Of a stretch of 64,000 nt of DNA, positions 24,003 through 35,800 are shown in pieces (the stretch's first letter is position 1; the number at the start of each line of letters is the position of its first letter). This DNA is from Planoprotostelium fungivorum (Eukaryota; Evosea; Variosea; Cavosteliida; Cavosteliaceae). Where the stretch lies: positions 154,203-218,202 of the forward strand of contig MDYQ01000078.1 in the NCBI GenBank assembly GCA_003024175.1. Reading direction: 5' to 3'. Made by a program: the position numbers and the translations under genes. The notes below the pieces were generated by a model. That model made no database searches. It saw nothing but the letters and a program-made list of their open reading frames with translations, and was not told where the DNA came from.

Positions 24003-25190
24003 TCACTTGAGGTGCCAGGGATTCATATCTCTTGGTTTGTGTCGTATGGCATCCATTGCTCTCGGTAGTAATCTCGCTCCCACTTGTCGGTGGACTTGGC
24101 TCAAATTGCAGCGTGGACGATTCTTCTTGATCTGTCATCACGTCAGATGAAAAGTGTGTACGTGTGTGATGATGAGATTGGTCATGTGATGGTATTGATG
24201 ATCACGTTGATGATGGAGAAGATGAGGGTGATGGCTGACCTTTCTCAAAGCGTCTGGTAGATCTTGTGCCACTCCCTTCATCACCATGAGCAAGGCTAAG
24301 AACAGAACACTGCGACCGTGACCGGCTGCACAATGGATGTAGATCGATCCCTGCTTGCGTCACTTTTCAACCATACAGATACTCTTCACCTTAGATAGAT
24401 CCCAGTCGAAAGCATACAAGAGCTCTTCCAGTATATTGTCGTCGTCTGTGTGGAAGGATGTATCTAAACCGGGCAGACAACGATATGTCTTATTGTGGAT
24501 GAGTGCATCCACCTGGAGATGTGAGATGATGTGTATGTCCAAAGTTGAATTCACCTCTACGAATTCGCATGTGAGATCGATGATGAGGCCCACGTGAGGT
24601 GGGAAGGGAGTCCTCTCTCTGTCTATCTTCTCTTTTGTTTCCTTCTTACTGGAGCGATGTGAGATCGATCCGGTGACAGACGAATGACTCACGATTGTCC
24701 CGCAAGGTCTTCGTCTAATGTAACTTGGAATCCAAATAAGAAGGGAAATCTTTGAGAGGTCAGACGACTGCGACATGATCATCGACACGAACCTGCCCAC
24801 GTAAACTCTGTCACACACTTCCTCATAAATTGGCTCGTCGTGATTAAACCTGGCTCTGATGGCCCAAACTCCCCACAACTAATCGACTTGAACATCACAT
24901 TGACGAGTAAATGCTACTTCACCTCTGCATAGACAGGTGCCAACAGAGCCAGATTCCACAGAGGGATCTTCCCAGTCTTTCGATCTGACCTCGAATCAGA
25001 GAAGATCTGATAAAGTGGATGGACAATATTCACCTTTACAAGTGATTCTATAATCATTCAGAACGTACGCAGTGGCGAATATAGCATGCGACACGCATGC
25101 CCAAGCGAATACGGGGGATACCTTTCTGGACAGAATCCCATATCCCACTGCTATACCGAAGAAGACGACGCCCAGTGCTTTGTATTTCAT
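24003..25190 (-). CDS. Membrane-anchored dual-specificity phosphatase
   Basis: ATG 25190 opens an N-terminal membrane region (ALGVVFFGIAVGYGI, VFAWACVSHAIFATAYVL). Then comes GKIPLWNLALL and YEEVCDRVYVGR, the usual entry to the catalytic domain. VGLIIDLTCEF and YRCLPGLDT precede the phosphatase loop HCAAGHGRS (C-x5-R) near 24,330. An intron of 43 nt joins DWDLSK to GSIYIHC. The C-terminus reads NLSQVHRQVGARLLP and ends at TGA 24003-24005. The layout resembles plant and protist PTPMT1/DSP-type membrane phosphatases. It is convergent with the methyltransferase gene, 33 bp apart. Confidence 0.78.
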
Positions 25191-25484
25191 CGTGATGGAT
25201 CAGATCTGTGGATCTTTACCTTCGAACAAATTTCGTCCGTACATTTCGATAATCTTTCTGGTGTACCTGATGCTAAGCTCGAATGACAATTAGAGAGCAA
25301 GGAAGAGCGTGGTAACAAAGAGATTGGCACGGGACGTATAGACGACCATGAAGGTTACAGATGACCTCCGGACAGCCAAGACAATTGTCTCCCCCATATA
25401 CAACGTTTAACTTGCGATCTTCCTACTCCCGTGCGATCCATGTCCGTTCATCATGATCTCAACCATCCAAATCATGTGTGCGTC

Positions 25485-26839
25485 TCACAGGGTCTGATTT
25501 ATAGACAAAAACCGATACCGTGATTCTGGCATCTTGACTCCACTGAAGTGATACCCGAGTGCAAACTCCTTCGCCGTGCTCGTCCTGTGGTTCTCCACGT
25601 GAAACTGTGACACCCCCACCCATCCCCCCCTGCACCTCACGAACACGATCTCCTGCTGGATGTCATACTTGATCATCCCTGGCTCGTACTGCCCTTCAAA
25701 CTTTTCGACGTTCTTGTAAGAGATCTTTGTATCGGGTGGGCACACTTGGCTCAATTTGACTTGATTTCCGTTGTAAGCGAAGAGACAGTGGACACCGACC
25801 GTGTCTCCCAGGGCCCTCCATATCCTGTAGACGTCCTCCGCCGTGTGTCTGTTCCAATCGATGTAGCCCATGGATCTGTCGGTTTCAATGTGTGGTTCTA
25901 CCTCTCTCACTCACCGGTTGATCTTTCCCGCGTAAGAAGCTACGTGTGGCATGTCCTTCTGATCCCTCGCCTGCCTCCTCTTCTCTTCTAAATGACACAG
26001 GACCTGTAGAACTTGAGTTTCTACTTTGATTGGTGCACCTCACGTCCATGATGGCGTGAGAGCCACTCTCGGCCAGACGGTCTCTCAGTGATGTGAACGT
26101 GTCGTGTGGATGTATGGACTGGGAGGATCAATGAATGTCTTTACGTCTCTCTTCTCACGTGCTCTGATTGGTGAAGTATTTTACCGACGTCGAATTTGCC
26201 TCGGCTGAGTTCAATGACGGAGATGCCGGTCTGATGATCGTTGTTTAAGAGGGCATGATAGACGGGTGCCGCTCCTCTGTATCTGTGATGATGAGTGATG
26301 GAAGTGGAGGTGGATTGGATGGTTACTTGGGGAGGAGGGAGGGATGCATGTTGATGCCGTTGAGGGGAAAGAGATCGAGAACATGATTGGGAATGAGATG
26401 TCCGTAAGAGACGACGACTGCTATATCTGGGGGAACGTGAAACGATGGCTTCCATGATTTTAATGATTCTGGCTGATGGATCGTCATCCCTTCTTTCGAT
26501 GCATAAGAAAATACAGGTCCTTGTCAAGAATTCAATAAATCCATGAAAATGACACTCATACCTGTTTGGTTCTGTGGTGTGAGTACCTCTAAATGTCCAA
26601 TTACTTTTGGTCGGTTATCTCTCCCGGCTGCATCATTGTCAGTCTCAATATCATACAATTATCCACGCACTCTGATTGATCCTCAATTGCTCTAACGTTT
26701 TGACAGAGACCTGATCAGTCCCAAAGAAGAGGACATTATATTGGCGAGTGCTGTTGCATCGAACTCTGATCGGCGATCCAAAGAGGTTCTGGGATAGAAA
26801 CAAGGATCTCCTGTTCAATAAATAGAGTCGATTCATCCA
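25485..26839 (-). CDS. MTFMT: Mitochondrial methionyl-tRNA formyltransferase
   Basis: Formylates initiator Met-tRNA for mitochondrial translation. ATG 26839 gives a basic leader (MNRLYLLNRRSLFLSQNLF), then the start of the enzyme core YNVLFFGTDQVSVKTLEQL. The formyl-transfer region is clear: VVSYGHLIPNHVLDLFPLNG, then NMHPSLLPK, an intron, and YRGAAPVYHALLNNDHQTG. The C-terminal OB-like domain contains DWNRHTAEDVYRIWRALG and ends at TGA 25485. Intron spacing matches neighbouring genes. Confidence 0.88.
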
Positions 26840-27360
26840 GATGTGATTCGAGGGGTGATGTGATCTTCGCAGTTGTAGACAAAGTAGCCACCGGACGCAA
26901 ACGACTGACCACAAGCCCCTAAATCATTCGCTGCTTAGTATTAATCAGTCTCGATATTCGCTGTTTAGTGTGAATCGTTAGTCATTGGCCATGACAATGA
27001 TGTGATACAATCAGATGTTGTACGACATCAGATTGTTGAAATTCACGATGCAACGAACGCGTACACATCCAATGTTTTCTTCTAGGAGATAGTAGTACAG
27101 TGCCATTGATGTCACAACAACCTACGACACGCCAGTCGATTTAGCTAACACGCTGACTCTCTCTATCTCCACGGCTGACCCAATGCTTTCCCTCGAACAC
27201 GTCAAACCCCTCCTCTTATTGGCTTATTCGGAGGTGTCTGAGAAGCCAAGTTGAATGGTGTTTGTCACAACGGTCACGGAAAATGGGGCTAAGAATAGAA
27301 TTGTGATTCACGAAACAGAGGATCAAAGGATCATCCTTCCATCCGTTACAAGGCATCCTC
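26840..27360. promoter_or_regulatory. Divergent promoter between MTFMT and CCT4
   Basis: No gene is supported in these 521 bp. It contains a 28-bp imperfect palindrome at 27008-27035 (CAATC-GATGT-GTAC-ACATC-GATTG core) that could be an operator for one or both genes. A CCAAT-type element (attggc) lies near 26,985. Confidence 0.4.
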
Positions 27361-29458
27361 ATGTCTGAATCCAAAGCAGCAGCATCAGCATCGTCCAAGA
27401 AGGAGACGATATCAGGAAGAGTCCAGGGTGAGAAGGCCAAGGACGTCCGAACATCGAACATTATCGCGGCGAAAGGTGATTGAAAATCATGTGCAATCGA
27501 GGAGAGTGAACAGATGTCAACGATACACAGGTGTTGCAGATGCAGTTCGTACCAGTCTCGGCCCTCGTGGCATGGATAAAATGGTATGTATTGGGTCACA
27601 TTCTATGTTATAATCAAGGGATTTCTATCGTTTATTGATAGTGATTTAGATCGTATCACCGAATAATGAAGTCGTGATCACAAACGATGGTGCCACGATT
27701 CTGAAGCAATTGGAGGTCAACCACCCTTGCGCTAAAATGGTGAGGAAAAAACATAATTGACCAAGAGCACAATGAATTCTTGGCACGATCACATTTCGAA
27801 AATCATATGATAATCTCGGAATGCTCATCAGAAATCAGCTCGTCGATCTGTCTCACGCACAAGACGTTGAAGCCGGTGATGGAACCACCACCGTCACTGT
27901 TCTCTGCGGTGCTCTCCTCGGTCAAGTCCAGAAGCTGCTCGCCAGAGGAATCCACCCCTCCACCATCAGCGAGGCCTTCTTAGAGGGTGAGTCCATTTCC
28001 CGCGAGACCACACGTGACCTCCATCAGGCGCACTCCAGGCCGAAGACATCATGCAGAAGATGTCCAAGCCCGTCGACCTCTCAGACCGCGAATCCCTCCT
28101 CAGCGCTTCCAACACTGCTCTCTGCTCCAAGGTCGTCTCCCAAAACACCGCCACACTCTCTCCCATCGCCGTCGATGCCGTCCTCAAGATCGTCGACCCC
28201 ATCAAGGACACGAACGTCGACTTGAACAACATCAGACTGGTGAAGAAATTGGGAGGAACGATAGAGGAGACCGAGCTTGTGAACGGACTCGTTTTCACTC
28301 AGAAGGTTGCACACGGTGCCGGAGGCCCCACGAGGGTCGCTAACGCCAAGATCGGACTCATTCAATTCTGTATTTCTCCACCAAAGACAAACGTGAGAGG
28401 AAAACCGTCGAATGCACGAGCTGATGTGGACAGATCGACAGCAACATTGTCATTTCGGATTACCAGCAGATGGATCGCATCTTGAGAGAGGAGAGACAAT
28501 ACATTCTCGACATCTGCAAGAAGATCCAGAAGAGTGGATGCAACGTCCTCCTCATTCAAAAGTCCATTCTCAGAGACGCCGTGACCGATCTCTCCCTCCA
28601 CTATCTCGCCAAGCTCAAGATCATGGTCATCCGCGAGATCGAGAGAGAAGACATCGAGTTCATCTCCAAGGTGAATCCTCTCCATCTACAACGACTGACC
28701 TTCACAGACCCTCAAGTGCACCCCCATCGCCAGCGTAGAGTCGATGGAGGCCGACAAATTGGGCAGCGCCGAACTCGTTGAGGAAGTTGCCACGGGTGAC
28801 GGAAAGATCGTCAAGATCACCGGTGTCCCCAGCAAGTCCACCGTCTCCGTTCTCGTGAGAGGATCGAACAAGTTAGTCCTCGACGAGGCCGACAGATCTC
28901 TCCACGACTCTCTCTGCGTCATCCGCTGTCTCGTGAAGAAGAGGTGAGAGGAATGAGACGCACGGTGGACTCACCCCTCTAGATTCTTGATTGCCGGAGG
29001 TGGAGCACCCGAGACGGAGCTGTCCCTTCAGTTGGGTCAGTGGGCGAAATCGCTGACGGGGCTCCGCAGCATCTGCATGTCTGCTTACGCCGATGCCTTT
29101 GAGGTCATTCCTTACACGCTCGCTGAGAACGCTGGATTGAACCCCATCGCCATCGTTACGGAGCTGAGAAACCGACACAAGAAGGGAGAGGTGAGGATAG
29201 AGAGGTAGAGAGGGGAGCTGATGAGGGTAGGTGAACGCGGGAATCAACGTGAGGAAGGGAACTATCACCAACATATTGGAAGAGAATGTTGTACAGCCAC
29301 TGTTGGTCTCCACCAGCGCTGTCCGTCTGGCTACTGAAACAGTTGCTATGATCCTCAAGATTGACGACATCGTGAGTGTCATCTCTTCTCATCATCACCT
29401 CTTCTTCTCATCTTCACCTCTTCTTCCTTCTCACCACCCTCAGATTGCTGTAGCCTAA
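27361..29458 (+). CDS. CCT4: T-complex protein 1 subunit delta (chaperonin CCT4)
   Basis: Subunit of the cytosolic TRiC/CCT ring that folds actin, tubulin and others. ATG 27361 begins [15 protein letters not shown]. Chaperonin signatures: [70 protein letters not shown] and [17 protein letters not shown]. The ILKQLEV and [11 protein letters not shown] segments are closer to delta than to other subunits. TAA is at 29456-29458. Codons end strongly in C or G, as in a highly expressed gene. The intron at about 28,673-28,707 contains the TCTACAACG nonamer. Confidence 0.93.
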
Positions 29459-29968
29459 TTTGAATAAAACACGTATCAAAAACTCTTCTCTTGTTTTCAA
29501 ATGCGCTGGTTTATGAATAGGACGTTGTGATTCGATGCAGATAGAGGAGACTGTGCGTAGTACCTTCCGCTTCTATTTCCGTCCTCCGTGTGGATCTCAG
29601 GAAGCGAGCGAGGCCTTTAGAGGGGCAGAGGTTGACTGGAGATCTGAGAAAATCGGATCAATCGATAGTTCCGCAGTGTGGAGGACGAGAAAGTCACCTT
29701 TAAGCACCTCATGGACGTCCGCAGAAAGAATGCGGAAAAAAGCGGGCTTTCTCAGGCAGGAAGGATAGCGCCATCGCATAGACACAAAAAAGCCGACCGA
29801 CACATAGACCGCCAGGCAGTGAATGGTACTGAACCCTCAACCGACACCCTTATTCCACGACATCGTCTCCACTGCCTCTTGAGTGAGTGACGTCTGCAGA
29901 TCAGCCGCTAACCGATTATCATTCATGGCTAATCTTGTGACAGATAGTGAATCGCGATCTGAATAGAC
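29459..29968. other. Intergenic, no supported gene
   Basis: ORFs at 29535-29768 and 29678-29890 have no domain, no consistent splice signals and no neighbour-like composition. CCT4 polyA (AATAAA) lies just after its stop. The rest is likely promoter and 5' UTR of the transporter. Confidence 0.45.
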
Positions 29969-31261
29969 ATGTTCGACATCAAATTATCCGCTCGTTACAC
30001 CGCCTTGTTCGCCCACCTCTGTCTCATCGTGGCTGAGATCTTATGGGGTAGCATGGTGGTATTCAGCAAGAGTGGCTTAGAGACCATCCATCCCTCCGTC
30101 TTCTCTTGCCTCAGGCTGTCACTCGCTGCCATCATCTTCTTCATAGTCGCCTCCATCACAGATCGAGAGAAGCTATACACCAAGCCCACCGAATCCGAAT
30201 TCAAAAACTACCTTGCCATGGGCATCCTGGGTGCGTACCTGTCATTATGAGTCTGCCTTCAAAGTTGACACGTTCGCAGTGGGACTCTTCACCATCCTCT
30301 TAACTTTCGGTCTCCAATTATCGACCGCCACCAATGCCGTCATCTTAGAGATGACTTCCATTCCATTCACATCAGGTATCGCCATCTGTCTGGGAAGAGA
30401 GCCCTTCTCTCCCCTCCGTCTGTTGGGCGTCTTCTTAGGTGCCGCCGGTGGTCTCATCATGGTCGAAGTGGAGAAGCTGCAGCTGACCGGACCCTACTTC
30501 CTCGGTAACATCCTCCTCCTGATCGAAGGCCTCATCTTTGCCATCTACCTCATCATGGGAGAGGTCGTCTACAAGACAAAACCCGCGACCGTCGTCAACT
30601 TGTGAGTCAGAGACATCTCACACTCTCCTCACCCTCTACAGTTACACCAACACCTTCGGTGCCATCCTCAACATCGCTTACACCGGTGTCGCCCACAGAG
30701 ACCTTTTCAAATTAGACACTCTCATCTCCATGGACATGTGGACGTGGGCTTCCATCATCTACTCGGTCCTGATCGGTTCCGTCATCGCCTACCAGATCTA
30801 CTCGTGGGGTCTACGCAACACTTCGGCCGTCATCTCTTCCGTCTATTTTCCGGTGAGTCTAAGACACCCACCATTCGACTCACTCTGTGCAGGTGCAAGC
30901 TCTATCGGGGATGGTGTTAGCTGCTCTCTTCTTAGGAGAACACATGGCCCTGCGAGTGGTCGTGGGTGGCTTCACAGTGTTCGTGGGGGTGCTGGTGGTG
31001 CTCTACACACAGAAGAAGAGGGAGGGAGAAGAGAAGGACTGCAAGTATGAGAGCGTGGATGGAGGGGAGGACATCGAGCTGAATGCACGTGGAGAGAGTA
31101 AGACACAATTGGAAGTGAGGGAGGAGGAAGAGAGGGAAGAGGAGGAAGAGAAGGAGGGGAAGGGATTAGAAGTGGTGGTGGTCATCGAGAGCGTACCCAC
31201 GGAGGGAAACGACTTCAACATGAGACAGACCCTGGACTTTGTTCCGCAAGGGAACATTTGA
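29969..31261 (+). CDS. EamA/DMT-family membrane transporter
   Basis: A drug/metabolite-type transporter with about ten TM helices in two EamA halves. ATG 29969; the first helix is FAHLCLIVAEILWGSMVVF, with the family-typical SGLETIHPSVFSCLRLSLAA. The second half starts near YTNTFGAILNIAYTG and includes YSWGLRNTSAVISSVYFP and LSGMVLAALFLGEHM, the family hallmark. A charged cytosolic tail rich in E and K follows from about 31,010 to the stop at 31261. Three short introns. The substrate cannot be told; nucleotide sugar, amino acid or drug are all possible. Confidence 0.85.
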
Positions 31262-31309
31262 AGAGACGAAGATAAAGACGTATTTAATCAGGAATTCATC
31301 CATCGATCA

Positions 31310-31470
31310 CGAGTGAAAGCTGTGTAAAACGGCTAAGAGCGACGATGCACCAAGAGTTACGAAGAAGAACGTGAGAGGTGCATTGAACACAGAGCTGACG
31401 TCTATCGGTGTGGATGTCTTCCTTCTTCCACCGCTCTCCTTGTGTTCAGCGTCTGAGTTCGAGGAAGAAG
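31310..31470 (-). CDS. Possible C-terminal exon with a tail-anchor helix
   Basis: The minus strand has an open frame encoding SSSNSDAEHKESGGRRK, then NAPLTFFFVTLGASSLLAVL and a stop after HSFHS. This reads like a tail-anchored C-terminus. I could not place a good acceptor or a start, so it may be a last exon of the LITAF gene or of a separate small gene. Confidence 0.3.
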
Positions 31471-31556
31471 CTCCACCAAAGAGGAAGGATCAGGAGAATG
31501 GGAGGTACATGCAGATGTACTGAGGAGTTTGCAAGAGTTTTTATCATTCTGTGTCT

Positions 31557-32118
31557 TCACATCCTGTTCCTCTTCCCTAACACATTGCGACAGTTTGGGC
31601 AGACGTGAACTGTATCCTGGGTTGATTCCAGGCAGAAGGGGATCAAACAACAACCGAGCCAACCTCCAAAGAGGCAGATTCCACCTTCAGAGTGTCAAGA
31701 GAGCCGAATCGAACGAATGGACGCACCAGCGGCGAGCCAAGTCAAGGATCCTGGTTCATGGCTGGTTTGAGTGACAACTTGAGCGTGACAAAGTGGGCAC
31801 GTGGTCGGTTGACCGCTATCATCCTCTTAGGGTGAATCTTATTCCAAACACTCACACATCATGCTGCCATCGATGCATTACATACGCTTGTGGAGCACAT
31901 GTCGTATAGGACGGCTGAGGTTGATATTGAGGCTGTATATATTGAGGTTGTTGGTATTGGGGTTGTTGGTACTGCGGCTGCTGATAAGCCTGCGGCACTG
32001 GAGGAGATTGAGGGTGTGGTTGAGGTGCGGCTCCATTCAACAGGGGTTGATTCTGTCCTTGCTATCCATCGTTAGACAAACGTGATCCGCTTTAGACTGC
32101 TCTCACAGGTTCAGCCAT
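31557..32118 (-). CDS. LITAF-domain zinc-binding membrane protein
   Basis: Monotopic late-endosome/lysosome protein family. Exon 1 is only MAEP (ATG 32118); a 45-nt intron joins it to a proline-, glutamine- and tyrosine-rich segment with repeated YQQPQ units. The LITAF domain follows: TTCPLCHAQVVTQ (first CxxC), a hydrophobic membrane-dipping stretch GICLFGGWLGCCLIPFCL after an intron, and VHVCPNCRNVLGK (second CxxC). The stop is at 31557-31559. The four zinc cysteines are present. Confidence 0.82.
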
Positions 32119-32234
32119 GTCGATGCTTCTTGTGTGGGGTTTGTTTTGGTTGGTCTTCCGAAATTCGTGGGTCGTCGCGACATTTCTGACAATTTTATCA
32201 ACTTTAAATAAATAGGGAAACAATCATTTTATAT

Positions 32235-32820
32235 TCAACAGTTGACGTAGAGCTCGTTGATTTGATTCTGACGTGCCCTGAGGGATGCATAATACGATTG
32301 CAGAGCTTCCTCCCTCTCTCTCCTCTTTTCATCCAGTAACTACATCCTATCAGAACAGAATCCATCGACCTCCCCACCCTCTTCCTGTATTGGATCAAAC
32401 TCGGATTTTTGATCAACATGTAAGCCAATCTCCATCGAATGACGGCCCTCGGTGTGTGTCCTGTGTTGGCTGCATCGGGGAAAGTCTCGTACAACTTGGT
32501 CAGTTTCCCTGTACCACGTCAGCGACCTCTTCGAAGCCTTCTCTTCACCTCTCCTCCTGTGAAAGAAATCGATGGTGTTGAGCAGTGGGTTCATCGCCCT
32601 CTCCACTTTCTTCGGTCGAATGAATAGAACGAAGATCTGCTTGACGGGGCTGGAGAGAGTGAGAGAAGTATACAAGTGAGTACGTACTGGTTGTAGTGGA
32701 CGTCTGTGATCACGGCACCGTTCCAAGCTCTCCATCCGGAATCTAAGATGGCCAGTGAATCAGGCATCCTGGTGGCGTCAGCTGTGATAAGAGGAAGAGA
32801 CTTTGATGACGATGAGTGTA

Positions 32821-32856
<36 letters not shown>

Positions 32857-35800
32857 TGTCGTAGGATCTCACATGGGCATGTCAGTTCTAGGGAACAAGA
32901 TGATCGTTCCCATGATCGAGATAATGAAACGAACGGAACCACCCATCAGACCCGAGATACTATGTGGATGTCATTTCACGGTGGTACAGTCGTCCACTCA
33001 CACAGAGGTGAAGGTGGCGAAGAAATCGAGAGCACCAAAGAGGCCTCTGAATCGAATCTCCATTCCTGAGGTGATCAACCGGAAAGCACTGCAGGTCATC
33101 AGACAACGAACGAGCTCGACGGATGATGCATTCACATTCTCTTCAACATGGCGATGAGTAAACCGACACCAAAGATACCCAATAAGAAGGCCCAGAGGTC
33201 ATCCTGTCATAGTGAGTGAGAGATCAATGATATTCAGATGGTGAAGACGATCGTACCCTCAGCCAAGCTTTGACAGATTCCAGAGTGCAAGCAGTGATGA
33301 TGCACCACCACATGAACCAATTGAGCATGAAACCGATGAAGCTGTACATGCCTTGGATACCGATGTAAGAAGTGCAGTGGTACACTTTGAACTGACTCCT
33401 TCGTATCGGCCACTCCCCCATTCTCAGTCGGTGACTCTGATCATCGTCAGTCACCGTATCTCTCTCCACTCACCCATCTGATCGTGTTCTTGATCAAGAA
33501 TAACCAATTGAGGAGAATGATGGGTACCACAGCCTGAGAATGTGTCAGCCATGATCGCGTCTTCTATCGTGAAGAGAGATGGAGGAGAGAACGGAAGACG
33601 TACCCCGAAAGCGTGATAACCAGAGTGGACGGCATTGATGATGAAGATTCTGGCGAAGGTGACCCAGTCAGCCAACTGTTGATCCAACTCGGCTAATTTG
33701 TCCAACTCCGTCGTGTCCATGTGGAGTGAGCTGGCTACCCCCGAAGCCTGTCTAACGGCCGACAGAGAGTGCTGTTCTCGTTCAGATGACATCGTGTCAC
33801 ATCTTCTCACCCTCATGGTATCCAATCGAACGGTGTAAGCGTAGGCTGTCACTTGGAAGTAATCGATGATGACTGTGGCCACCAGACCTGCATACACGCA
33901 GAGTAGGACACTGATGGCAGCAGCTACGATGAAACGAGTGGATAACAAGAAGTTTCGAGAGTTCTCAAAGGGTTGATGGTTGGGATAAGCTGTTTCACTC
34001 GTCACATCCTCTAGACATCAGATGTGTATACGTACGAGAAGTAGAGGGGGTGTAGAAGATGCTGATGAACCACGCCAGGAGCCAATGTCTCTTCTTCGTT
34101 TCTTTGGGTAATCTGAACGAGACGATGAGATCGTTTACAAGGAAGAATGTAACTCACGGTCTACGATAAGTGAGGAGCAATCGAACGTGCCTCTCAGCAG
34201 CCCAGATCTGGATTCGATTGGTGAACCAATCTGGTTTGTAGATGAGAATGAGGAAGACAAAGAACATGGGAACCACTCCGATGACCAGAGCGGCGGCGTA
34301 CAGACCCTACGACCTTCAGTGCACACTCGTTTCACTCTCTTCACCTTGATGATGTAGAATCGAAAGTCGTTCGAGAAATAAATTAAGCGGATGGTTTCTA
34401 CGGAGTAGTAGATGTAATACGCGGTGACGCTGATGCTACTGATGATGCCGAGTATGACCCAATATAGAATGGACTGTCTCGATGCATTCGTCAAAAAGTA
34501 TGGAATAGTCAACAGCATGGCAATGTACACTCTCGCTCTGTTCTTGTAGCCACCTATCACGGTCAGTTGGTTCAACGAACGATACACTCACTCAGTTGAG
34601 ACAGATCGGGGATGAGTTCGTTGTATACGTCGAAGGGTTGAGAGAAGTTGGATGGAATGCCATCACAAGTGAAGTTGATCATGTAGTTTCCACTCTCTCC
34701 TCCTATGAACCTCAAGTCTGTGAATCGATACATTCCCTCTTCATCCGTGTGTGTCCCTCCCTACTCCTTTCAGTCTCTATCCATTTTTCATCGTTTCACA
34801 TCGAGATGACTCATATGAAAGAGTACTACTATTATCTCTATATATGATCGAGTGAAAAGACATCGAGTGAGTAGATGTGCAGATGACTCACAGTGAAATT
34901 AGCGATGAGACCATTACCGACGATCTCGATAGATCTTCCCTTGAGAGGGAGACCAGAGTGATCGGTGACCCGTATGACAGGCTGAACGAGACTCTTCTGA
35001 TCATCTTGAGGGTGAAGGGAGATACTCACGGGACCGTCACCGCTCTGTGCGGGGTCTCTGACAATGTCCACGCGATACACCGGATTCTTCAGTTGGAAGG
35101 TGGTCGTAATGATGCTGGCATCACTGATCATCGATACGAACGAGAATCGGTACAGTCCTGTTCATTTGGCATCAGATGACGTATAGCGTAGGTGTTTCGT
35201 GTGTACATGGGATGAGATGTAGGTGATGTACAGAATGTGTTGCGTTCACCTGGTTTACCCGCTCTGATCTGTATGTTGAAACGAGCGGTTCCCCTCTCGT
35301 CAGTAGCTTCGATCTGCTGCAATCCCAACTTGATGGTGTGAGTCTTATCCGCCAGAACAACCTTCTCCCGTCAATCATCTCCTATCTCTTCTCTCTTCTC
35401 ACCCTCAGAGGTGTCTTTGTGATGTAATTTCCTCCCGGTGCGAGGGCCACGACGTCAACCGAGATACTCTGGCCCACAAAGACCACCGAGGGAGGTTGTC
35501 TCTTCACCACCAAAGCCGCAGGACTCTGTGTGGGTCGAATGGTCGACGTGTTGATGAGGTCACCGGTGAAGGCGTTGATCATGAACACGGCCGTGTTCAA
35601 CTCGTCGTTCTGTGTGGACTGTATGTCCCTCGTCTTGTTCTTTCCGATGTTGATGGGTAACCTTCCCCCTCCTCCTATGATGGGTATACCCAATCTCTTC
35701 ACCTCTCCTCTTCTCATCACTTGTCCTCTTCTCATCATTTCTCCCCTCTTCTGAACGGAATCTCCGGTCGAATTTGTCATATTCGTGCTGCCGGGGAAGG

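Noticed and set aside
29535-29890. Two overlapping ORFs between CCT4 and the transporter
   Set aside because: No recognisable fold and no consistent frame; probably promoter or 5' UTR.
32591-33157. Poly-H, poly-D and poly-M ORFs
   Set aside because: Products of the intronic GAT microsatellite read in different frames.
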